DNA from: Gemmatimonadales bacterium UBA4456
GTDB lineage: Bacteria > Gemmatimonadota > Gemmatimonadetes > Longimicrobiales > Gaopeijiaceae
Assembly (NCBI GenBank): GCA_002390225.1
Contig: DGOW01000032.1
Coordinates: 1-11,267, forward strand
Direction: 5' to 3'
DNA length: 11,267 bases
Below the pieces are notes generated by a model. That model was not told where the DNA came from and ran no database searches. It saw nothing but the letters and a program-made list of their open reading frames with translations. Below are positions 1 to 6,500 of the stretch, one piece after another. The stretch's first letter is position 1. Every line of letters starts with the position of its first letter. A program made the translations under genes and the position numbers.

Positions 1-927
1 GACCGAATCGATCACGACAGTAATCAGCTTGAGAATGTTGCCATTTTCGACTCCAATGATCCGACGCTGCATAGGACGACCTATGCCGAGTCGGGCGAAA
101 TGGCATTTAACGACACGCGTACGGACCTCTATCTCACGCTGTACAACGGTGTGGTGCACGAGGTACAGAACGACCGGGTCGGAGCCTTTCAGCGACTCTA
201 TTTCAATGAGCAGGTAGTGCCGCTGAGAAACGTTGGCAATGAACTGGAACGCCGCTTCGGCGGCACCGATCGTTCGGATCGCGAAATGGGCTTCAGTATG
301 CTTTTCACCAATGCGACCGAACGGCAGGCACAACTCGATACGATCGCTGCCGAAAGCCACAGCCAGACGATGCAGGCCGTCAGGATCGCCCTGAATCGAC
401 CCATCGACGCAGACTCGGCCGTCATCGGGGGGCTCAACAGGCGAAACGCGCTGGGCGCCGGGCTCCGCGCGCGATACATCCAGCGAGACGCGATGTCTCA
501 GCAGATCGTCTCCGGGTCGCGGGCGCGCGCCGCGCGCGGCGCGGCGCTGCAGCAGTCCGTGAACCGCTTCGAGGTGGAGATCCACAAGAAACTGGCCATC
601 GCGATCGCGTGTCTGGTCTTTGTCCTCATGGGTCCACCTCTGGCGCTTCGCTTTCCCAGTGCCGGCATCGGCTTCGTTGTGGTCGCCTCCGGCGTGATCT
701 TCTTCGTCTACTACGTCGGTCTTCTCGGCGGCGAGGCACTGGCCGACCGACGGGTCGCGAGTCCAGTGATCACGATGTGGCTGGGTAATGTGCTCTTCTT
801 CCTGCTGGGTGTAGGGCTGCTCCGCCGGATGGGCCACACGTCCGGAACCAGTCGCACTGGCCTGGGAGAGGCGATCGCAGGCTTCTTTGGCGGATCCGCA
901 GCAAGAACGGAAGCTGAGACCCGATGA
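1..927 (+). CDS. lptF: LptF/LptG-family LPS export permease, 5'-truncated by window edge
   Basis: This is the C-terminal 308 residues of a YjgP/YjgQ (LptF/LptG) family permease. The frame is open from base 1, upstream of the internal ATG at 100, and the residues read before that ATG continue the periplasmic beta-jellyroll-like domain, so the gene starts outside the window. In the family, LptF and LptG form the inner-membrane part of the LptB2FG transporter that extracts lipopolysaccharide and hands it to LptC/LptA. Seen here are a soluble region to about base 585 and then three hydrophobic segments (about 590-650, 660-720 and 770-830). The family signature runs through the first two: a Lys-Leu-Ala lead-in, 'LVFVLMGPPLALR', and a 'YYVGLLGGEALADR' stretch. 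The last TM ends in 'LLRRMG', followed by a Gly/Arg-rich cytoplasmic tail. The next gene begins inside this stop codon, so the two permeases are almost certainly made together. Calling this one LptF and the next LptG rests on gene order; the two subunits are homologous. Confidence 0.9.
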   Translation, partial: DRIDHDSNQLENVAIFDSNDPTLHRTTYAESGEMAFNDTRTDLYLTLYNGVVHEVQNDRVGAFQRLYFNEQVVPLRNVGNELERRFGGTDRSDREMGFSMLFTNATERQAQLDTIAAESHSQTMQAVRIALNRPIDADSAVIGGLNRRNALGAGLRARYIQRDAMSQQIVSGSRARAARGAALQQSVNRFEVEIHKKLAIAIACLVFVLMGPPLALRFPSAGIGFVVVASGVIFFVYYVGLLGGEALADRRVASPVITMWLGNVLFFLLGVGLLRRMGHTSGTSRTGLGEAIAGFFGGSAARTEAETR

Positions 928-1991
928 GGATCCTCGATCGACTGGTCGTGAAGAACTTCCTCGTGCTCTTCTGCCTCTTCCTGCTCTGCGCCCCAGCGCT
1001 CTTCGTGCTGGGCGATCTCGCTGAGCACCTGGACGATTACATCGACCGCGGGCTCTCTCTTCAAGAGGTCACGCTGGGGTTAGCATACCTCTACCCGCTC
1101 TTCATTCAGTGGTGCTTCCCGATCGCCGCTCTACTCGGGACGGTCTTCACCGTGCACCGGATGACGATGCACCGGGAGATCGTAGCGGCGAAAGCTGGCG
1201 GCATCTCATTCCACCGCCTGATCGCGCCTCTACTGTTGGCAGGGGTCATGCTCACCGGTGTTGCGCTCGCGTTGACCGAGGTCGTACCTCGGACGAACAA
1301 GATTTCGGCGCAGATCCTGCGTTCGGAAACGCCAGGGCGTTCATGGCGATCGGACTTCGTATACCGGTCGGAGGAAGGGCTGTCCTGGCAAGTGAACCGG
1401 CTGACCGCGTCGGATGGCCGCATGACGGATGTCGTGATTGAACGACCGCGTACGAAAGACGCCTACGGCCTTCACGTGATCGCCGATGGCGCACGGTTCG
1501 ACGAGGACGAGGGCTGGCTGCTGGCCCAGGGATTCCTGCGCACGCTGAACACCGACAGCACGGAGATGGTGATCGAGTTCGACCGGCTGGTGATGGCGGA
1601 TCTAGTGGAACGACCGGAAGAGCTTCTCGAGGTACCGCCAGAGCCGGAAGAGATGACATACGCCGAGATCAATCACATGGCGGGGATCATTCAGCGAACC
1701 GGCGGAAACGCGAATGAATTACTCGTGAAGCGTGAGCAAAAGATCTCGATCCCCGTCACCACACTCATCATCATTCTGTTTGGCGCCCCGCTCGCGACCA
1801 GCAGCAAGCGGGGTGGCGCTGCGTTCGGAATCGGGCTTTCCCTGGCGACCGTGCTCGTCTTCATGATGCTGCTGCGCGTCGCAGGTGCGCTCGGCGAAGC
1901 CGGCGCCGTGTCTCCGCTGGCCGCCGCATGGATCCCGAACGTGGCCTTCGCCGCGGCAGGGATCGCACTCATGATCCGGGTTCGAACCTAG
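924..1991 (+). CDS. lptG: LptF/LptG-family LPS export permease, second subunit
   Basis: This is a complete 355-residue permease, of normal length for LptG. The ATG at 924 overlaps the upstream TGA (ATGA), and a GGAAG at 909-913 could serve as ribosome-binding site, indicating translational coupling. Seen in order are an N-terminal TM helix (residues about 10-32, 'VVKNFLVLFCLFLLC'), a second and third TM around residues 50-75 and 95-120, a periplasmic domain of roughly residues 125-265, and three C-terminal TM helices containing 'LIIILFGAPLATSSKRGG' and 'AAWIPNVAFAAAGIAL'. Together with LptF this would form the membrane channel energised by LptB. The gene ends 23 nt inside the convergent dapF-like gene, with no visible terminator between them. 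Assignment to the family is secure from fold pattern and motifs. LptG versus a second LptF-like paralogue is inferred from position. Confidence 0.9.
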   Translation: MRILDRLVVKNFLVLFCLFLLCAPALFVLGDLAEHLDDYIDRGLSLQEVTLGLAYLYPLFIQWCFPIAALLGTVFTVHRMTMHREIVAAKAGGISFHRLIAPLLLAGVMLTGVALALTEVVPRTNKISAQILRSETPGRSWRSDFVYRSEEGLSWQVNRLTASDGRMTDVVIERPRTKDAYGLHVIADGARFDEDEGWLLAQGFLRTLNTDSTEMVIEFDRLVMADLVERPEELLEVPPEPEEMTYAEINHMAGIIQRTGGNANELLVKREQKISIPVTTLIIILFGAPLATSSKRGGAAFGIGLSLATVLVFMMLLRVAGALGEAGAVSPLAAAWIPNVAFAAAGIALMIRVRT

Positions 1992-2973
1992 CGAGCAGTC
2001 CCGGTTCGAGGCTGCCCGTCATGACCGACTCGACCGGGCCCCGAAGCACCGCGTCCAGCGACTCGCTCACCTTCACCTGGAGCGTCCCTCCGGGCATATG
2101 GACGTGGAGCTCACCCGGCGGCACCCGACCGGCCAGAACAAGTGCGACGGCGACAGCGCACGAACTCGTGCCCGACGCCGACGTGCGCCCTACACCCCGT
2201 TCCCAGATGAAGGCTTCGATCCTGCCGTCGACGGCGCGAGCCAGCTGCACGTTCGTTCCACCAGGAATTCCCGGGTGGGTCGCAAGGAACGGTCCGAGCA
2301 CAGACAGCCTTTCTTCCGAAAAGTCGTCCCCATCAGCGCCGTCGCTGAGAACCACTAGGTGAGGATTCCCTACTGAAACCGGAACGACCTCGAGTTCCTC
2401 GCCTTCCGGACCGTTCAGCGAGAACGGGACCTGCTCACCGTCGATCAGACCAGGATCGGCCCCGATGGCGGCCGGGCCGGACCGCGCCTGCCCCATGTCT
2501 ACCGAGACGTCGAAGACACCGTTCCGGATGCCGTGCACCCGCATGCGCACCACGTCCCCGGCGACCTGTGCGTCAATCACCTCGAGGCCCTGAATCCACG
2601 TCGCCAGATACGATGCCAGAACGCGAAGTCCATTCCCGCTGCGTTCGAACTCACCGCCGTCCGGGTTGAACATACGCAACGACACGTCCATATGTGTCGA
2701 CTGATCTCCCTCTCCGCCGGTACTTCTCCGGTCGACGACGACAATACCGTCTGAGCCCACGCCCCGATGTGGATCACAGACAAGAGCGATGTTTTTCGGC
2801 GTCGCGATCCAAGTGTCAGACTCAGCGCACCCTCGGGGCTCAGCCTGCTCCACCCTCGAGCCGCGCGCGGCTTCAAACACGATGTAGTCGTTTCCGAGCC
2901 CGTGGGCCTTGTAAAAGCGGCTCAACACCGTGGGCCTAGGCAGCCGGGGCTCCGAGTCGTAAGGGTGCGTCAT
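1969..2973 (-). CDS. dapF: Diaminopimelate epimerase-family protein with both catalytic Cys replaced by Ser
   Basis: The DapF fold is recognisable throughout. Residues 24-29 read HGLGND, then come 'HRGVGSDG', 'MFNPDGGEFERSGNG' (102-115), 'VSVGNPHLVV', 'GGTNVQ' and 'ERGVGRTSASGTSSC' (258-272). DAP epimerase interconverts L,L- and meso-diaminopimelate for lysine and peptidoglycan synthesis, using a thiolate/thiol pair. At the two thiol positions (E. coli Cys73 and Cys217) this protein has Ser112 (AGC, bases 2638-2640) and Ser267 (TCG, bases 2173-2175), while the surrounding substrate-binding motifs remain. It may therefore be inactive, slow, or catalyse a different proton abstraction. At 334 residues it is longer than the usual ~275, mostly through an N-terminal extension and insertions near residues 38-50 and 75-90. 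The start is uncertain. ATG 2973 is chosen; GTG 2928, close to the conserved FYKAHGLGND, or GTG 3084 are alternatives, and none has a clear Shine-Dalgarno. It is divergent from metH and convergent with lptG. The symbol denotes family, not proven activity. Confidence 0.8.
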   Translation of the reverse strand: MTHPYDSEPRLPRPTVLSRFYKAHGLGNDYIVFEAARGSRVEQAEPRGCAESDTWIATPKNIALVCDPHRGVGSDGIVVVDRRSTGGEGDQSTHMDVSLRMFNPDGGEFERSGNGLRVLASYLATWIQGLEVIDAQVAGDVVRMRVHGIRNGVFDVSVDMGQARSGPAAIGADPGLIDGEQVPFSLNGPEGEELEVVPVSVGNPHLVVLSDGADGDDFSEERLSVLGPFLATHPGIPGGTNVQLARAVDGRIEAFIWERGVGRTSASGTSSCAVAVALVLAGRVPPGELHVHMPGGTLQVKVSESLDAVLRGPVESVMTGSLEPGLLARFEPGS

Positions 2974-3110
2974 GGCACGTGCGTAGAGGTCCGTGGAAGC
3001 GATGAGAAGGTGCGGCACCAGGTCGGAGAGCGCACCTCGTCCAGAGCGCCCCACCACAGTGAAACTTTCCCGGAGGCAGCCCACGTGGTCAGACAGGTCG
3101 CAGCCGATAT

Positions 3111-3134
3111 ATCACTTCGGGCGTCCCGAGTGAT
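3111..3134. repeat. Perfect-arm stem-loop upstream of the dapF-like gene
   Basis: ATCACT (3111-3116) plus CGGG (3118-3121) pairs with CCCG (3125-3128) plus AGTGAT (3129-3134). This gives ten base pairs with a single bulged T at 3117 and a three-base loop. It lies 138 nt upstream of the chosen dapF-like ATG, on the minus-strand leader side. It is followed by TTTA on the plus strand and ATATAT on the minus strand, without a real T-run. It could be a weak terminator, a leader hairpin or an operator-like dyad; the sequence alone does not decide. Confidence 0.5.
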
Positions 3135-3152
3135 TTATGGGGGGTGGTGTGG

Positions 3153-3166
3153 GATTCAAGTGAATC
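3153..3166. promoter_or_regulatory. Operator-like palindrome GATTCA-AG-TGAATC
   Basis: Two perfect 6-nt arms are separated by AG. Read on the minus strand it includes a TTGAAT hexamer (3152-3158 region) that could be a -35 element for the dapF-like gene, so a bound regulator here would overlap that promoter. It could equally be chance, because 6-nt arms are short. No regulator is identified. Confidence 0.3.
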
Positions 3167-3208
3167 GAGGATCTGCGCGACGATGACGAAGATGCGGGGG
3201 TGGGCGGC

Positions 3209-3233
3209 GGCGGCAGGTACGCCCCCTGCCGCC
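3209..3233. repeat. GC-rich hairpin in the intergenic region
   Basis: GGCGGCAGG (3209-3217) pairs perfectly over nine bases with CCTGCCGCC (3225-3233) around a seven-base loop. The upstream flank is a G-run tract (3196-3213) with GGGGG, GGG and repeated GG. There is no T-run on either strand, so it is not a standard intrinsic terminator. Confidence 0.4.
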
Positions 3234-3244
3234 CAGTCGATCGG

Positions 3245-3274
3245 CCCTGATGCCCCACGCCCTGATGTCCCACG
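3245..3274. repeat. Two-copy 15-nt tandem repeat
   Basis: CCCTGATGCCCCACG (3245-3259) is followed directly by CCCTGATGTCCCACG (3260-3274), with one mismatch. It is too short to call a known repeat family and is most likely a small replication-slippage duplication in non-coding DNA. Confidence 0.55.
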
Positions 3275-3356
3275 CATTGTGCGCGGGTGCGGCTGCGCTC
3301 GCTACCGCGCCGAGCTGAGTGGCGCTAGGACGGAAGAATCGAACAGGAACCGTTAG

Positions 3357-3422
3357 GTCGAGTGCACCCAGTTCCACTCCAGCGCGGCACTCCGCTGGGA
3401 GTGACCGCCCTGCGGCCTCGAT
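3357..3422 (+). other. Possible three-way-junction RNA fold upstream of the SAM-II-like element
   Basis: An outer stem pairs TCGAG (3358-3362) with CTCGA (3417-3421), with a possible flanking G-U pair. It encloses hairpin A, CACTCC+AGCG (3375-3384) with CGCT+GGAGTG (3393-3403) and one bulged G at 3397. It also encloses hairpin B, CCGC (3405-3408) with GCGG (3412-3415), and a 12-nt single strand (3363-3374). The fold matches no RNA family I recognise. GC-rich sequence gives such pairings by chance fairly often, and the same stems could form on the antisense strand in the dapF-like leader. Confidence 0.3.
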
Positions 3423-3470
3423 GATTGGTCGTTGAATCCAGACGGAAACGGATGTAGCGTAGAGAGTCTT

Positions 3471-3547
3471 TGCAGGGGCGATTTGAGGCGTATTGCGGCC
3501 CGCACGGTGTGTCGATGCTGACATACGAGCGAACCAGCTAAAAAGCC
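3471..3547 (+). promoter_or_regulatory. Candidate SAM-II-type riboswitch aptamer (long-loop form) in the metH leader
   Basis: SAM-II aptamers are H-type pseudoknots with P1, a loop beginning GAUUUR and ending UUGC, and a 3' segment GCUAAA followed by the second pseudoknot arm. All of these are here. P1 is TGC+GGGC (3471-3473, 3476-3479) with GCCC+GCA (3498-3504). L1 (3480-3497) starts GATTTG and ends TATTGCG. GCTAAAAA is at 3537-3544. The pseudoknot pairs GGC (3487-3489) with GCC (3545-3547), a different base combination from the CC/GG or GGUC/GACC pairs I remember from known SAM-II RNAs, so pairing is kept while sequence is not. Loop L3 is longer than classical and contains a 7-bp hairpin, GTGTGTC (3507-3513) with GACATAC (3520-3526). 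I recall a described 'long-loops' variant of this class. The position 51 nt before the metH start fits SAM feedback on methionine synthesis. The usual A-rich part of L3 is weak. Confidence 0.7.
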
Positions 3548-3573
3548 GAGACCTCGCGGCGCATCGCGCTCGG
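3546..3573 (+). promoter_or_regulatory. Hairpin overlapping the aptamer's pseudoknot arm; possible expression platform
   Basis: CCGAG (3546-3550) pairs with CTCGG (3569-3573), and CGCG (3555-3558) with CGCG (3565-3568). The outer stem uses the C3546-C3547 needed for the aptamer's GGC/GCC pseudoknot, so hairpin and ligand-bound aptamer should exclude each other. No T-run follows, arguing against a terminator. CCTC at 3552-3555 could pair with GAGG of the metH Shine-Dalgarno, so control of translation is the more likely mode. This mechanism is inference from pairing only. Confidence 0.4.
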
Positions 3574-3585
3574 AGTTTCGTCGTT

Positions 3586-3591
3586 GGAGGA
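3586..3591 (+). promoter_or_regulatory. metH Shine-Dalgarno GGAGGA
   Basis: A strong GGAGGA sits 7 nt before GTG 3599 and fixes that codon as the metH start. The in-frame TTG at 3584 overlaps the Shine-Dalgarno itself and is rejected as a start. Confidence 0.85.
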
Positions 3592-3598
3592 GCGTCCA

Positions 3599-6500
3599 GT
3601 GAAGGACCTGAATACCCCCCGCTCGCGCGTTGAGCGCGTCGCGGCTCTTGATCGCGCGCTCGCAGAGCGGATCCTCGTCCTTGACGGCGCGATGGGTACG
3701 ATGATCCAGAGGCATGCACCGTCGGAGGAGGACTTCCGAGGTGATCGCTTCGCGGACAACAAAGTGCCGCTGACCGGAGCAAATGACCTGCTCTGTCTAA
3801 CCTGCCCCGACATGATCCGGTCAATCCACCGTGATTATCTCCTCGCGGGCGCAGACCTGATCGAGACAAATACCTTCAGCGCCAACCGGATCTCACTCGA
3901 GGATTACGAACTCGCGGGTGTCGCCCAAGAGCTGAACCATACGGCAGCGTCCCTGGCGCGTGAGGCCGCTGATGCCGTCGAAGCTGAACAGCCCGGCCGT
4001 ACATGCTGGGTCGCTGGAGCCCTCGGGCCAACGAACCGGACGGCCTCGCTCTCTCCGGACGTCGGTGATCCCGGAGCACGCAACGTCACCTTCGACGAAC
4101 TCGTGCACGCCTACGCGGAGCAAACCCGCGGCCTGCTCAGCGGCGGGGCCGACGTGCTGCTCGTCGAGACGGCCTTCGACACGCTCAACGCAAAGGCCGC
4201 ACTGTTCGCCGTCTCCAAGGTGCTCGAGGAGGTAGGTGAGGACGTGCCGGTCATGGTGTCCGGAACGATCACAGACCAGAGCGGACGGACTCTGTCCGGA
4301 CAGACACCGGAAGCGTTCTACAACTCTGTCTCACACGGCGCACAACCTGGCCCGGGACGTCGGCGTGGTCTCCTGTCTGTAGGCCTGAACTGCGCTCTTG
4401 GCATCGACCAGTTGCGTCCCTTTCTGGAGGAACTGTCGGACGCAGCGGCTGTCCCTGTCAGCTGCTATCCGAACGCCGGGCTGCCTAACGAATTCGGCGA
4501 ATATGACGACACGCCGGAGCACATGGCCGCCGTAACGCGGGAATTCGCGGAAGCGGGCTTCCTGAACATCGTCGGCGGATGCTGTGGTACAACGCCCGAC
4601 CACATTGCTGCAATCGCCGACGCCGTAGTCGACCTCCAGCCGCGTGTACTCCCGGACCTCCCCGTACGTACGCGACTCTCCGGCCTCGAACCCGTCACGA
4701 TCGGACCAGATTCCCTCTTCGTGAACGTGGGTGAACGGACGAACGTGACCGGCTCACGCCGCTTTGCACGCCTCATCCGCGAGGACGACTACGAGACTGC
4801 AGTTGAGGTCGCGCTCGACCAGGTGAAAGGGGGAGCGCAGATTCTGGACGTGAACATGGACGAAGGCCTCCTCGACGCCGTCGCCGCCATGACGCGCTAC
4901 CTGAATCTTCTCGCGTCCGAGCCGGAGATCTCCAGAATCCCGGTGATGGTCGACTCCTCGGACTGGGCGGTCATCGAAGCCGGCCTCAAGACGCTTCAAG
5001 GCAAAGGCGTCGTGAACTCGATCTCCATGAAGGATGGCGAGCAGACGTTCCGTGAACGGGCCCGTGAGGTGCGTCGGTTCGGAGCCGCAGCTGTTGTGAT
5101 GGCGTTCGATGAAGACGGACAGGCGGACACACTCGACCGGCGGGTCGAGATCTGCTCGCGCGCCTACCACATCCTAGTCGACGAAGAGGGCTTCCCCCCC
5201 GAGGACGTGATCTTCGATGCAAACGTCTTCGCCGTCGCGACAGGAATCGAAGAGCACGATCACTACGCGATGTGGTTTATCGACGCGGTCCGCCGGATCA
5301 AGGAAGCGTGCCCGCACGTTCTGACGAGCGGTGGCATCAGCAACGTCTCATTCTCGTTCCGCGGCAGTCCTGAGGTCCGGGAGGCCATGCACGCGGTCTT
5401 CCTCTACCATGCGATCGATGCAGGTCTCGACATGGGGATCGTCAACGCCGGAGCGCTCCCGGTCTATGACGATATACCGGACGATCTCATCGGCCCCGTG
5501 GAGGACGTGATCTTCGCTCGGGATCCCGACGCCACTGACACGCTCACCCAGATCGCAGGCGAACGGACGGGCAATACCAAGCGCCGCGTCGAGGAGGATC
5601 TGTCCTGGCGAGAGAAGCCCGTACGTGAACGTCTTGTGCACGCGCTGGTGAACGGTATCGACGCGTGGGTCGAAGAAGACGCGGAAGCGGCCCGGCAATC
5701 GCTCCCTCGCGCTCTCGACGTCATCGAGGGTCCGCTCATGGACGGGATGAACGTCGTTGGAGACCGTTTCGGCAGCGGGCGTATGTTCCTGCCGCAGGTA
5801 GTCAAGAGCGCCCGCGTCATGAAGAAGGCCGTCGCGCACCTGGTCCCCTACCTGGAGGCCGAGCAAACCGACTCGGCCGGCAAGGGCAAGGTGCTCCTCG
5901 CCACGGTGAAAGGAGACGTCCACGACATCGGAAAGAACATCGTCGGCGTCGTGCTGCAGTGTAACGGCTACGAGGTCGTCGACCTGGGCGTCATGGTCCC
6001 GTCGGAACGCATTCTCGAGGCGGCCCGCGAGCATCAGGTCGACGTGATCGGACTATCGGGTCTCATCACGCCGTCGCTCGAACACATGGTCCACATGGCG
6101 GCTGAGATGGAGCGGCTCGATCTCGATGTCCCGCTCCTGATCGGTGGTGCGACCACCTCCCGGGCCCATACCGCGGTCAAGATCGAGGAGCGTTACTCTG
6201 GACCCACGGTACACGTACTCGATGCGTCCCGAGCCGTCGGGGTCGTCTCGACGCTCCTCGACGACGATCGGCGACCCGCCTTCATGGAGGAGACCCGGCG
6301 GGACTACGTGGAGCTACGCGAACGTCGCGCCAATCGAGAGAAGCGTACCGACCTGCTCTCGCTCGAGGCAGCCCGCAGCCAGCGCTTCGACGGCCAGTGG
6401 TCCGAGTACGTGCCCTCTGACCCCCGATCGCCCGGAATACATCTGATCGACGACGTCACGGTCACCGATCTGCGCCCATACATCGACTGGACGCCGTTCC

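Larger units (their letters stand above)
2974..3598. other. Long regulatory intergenic region between divergent dapF-like and metH genes
   Basis: This stretch of about 625 nt has no ORF that resembles a protein; the longest reading frames are antisense or out-of-phase and look like GC-rich noise. It must carry the promoters of both divergent genes. Seen in it are a stem-loop (3111-3134), a short dyad (3153-3166), a G-rich hairpin with a neighbouring 15-nt tandem repeat (3209-3274), a possible three-way-junction fold (3357-3422), the SAM-II-like aptamer (3471-3547) and a following hairpin (3546-3573). A TTGAAT at 3432-3437 could be a -35 element placing transcription start just before the aptamer, but its -10 match is poor, so no promoter is called. 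The length and amount of pairing suggest more than simple promoter DNA. Confidence 0.7.

Noticed and set aside
198..479. Minus-strand open frame inside the lptF-like gene
   Set aside because: It lies entirely antisense to a clearly conserved coding region and has no family features.
3144..3356. Small plus-strand open frame in the intergenic region
   Set aside because: No ribosome-binding site, Arg/Pro/Ala-rich low-complexity product, no resemblance to a known protein; it runs through the hairpin and tandem repeat.
3320..3356. Possible minus-strand tRNA, suggested by a TTCGATT-like loop
   Set aside because: The bases flanking the loop do not pair as a T-stem, and no acceptor or anticodon arm is found.
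3584..3598. TTG at 3584 as start of metH
   Set aside because: The TTG abuts the GGAGGA Shine-Dalgarno, which is correctly spaced for GTG 3599.
3085..3598. Cobalamin, SAM-I or SAH riboswitch in the metH leader
   Set aside because: I looked for the cobalamin box (GCCACTG-type), the SAM-I GGAGGGACTGG-type core and the SAH GAGGAGCGCTGC-type core on the plus strand and saw none; the SAM-II pattern fits instead.
3156..3869. Long minus-strand open frame across the metH leader and 5' end
   Set aside because: It overlaps the start of metH and the riboswitch-like element, has no recognisable motif, and has an Arg/Ser/Pro-rich composition typical of antisense frames in GC-rich DNA.
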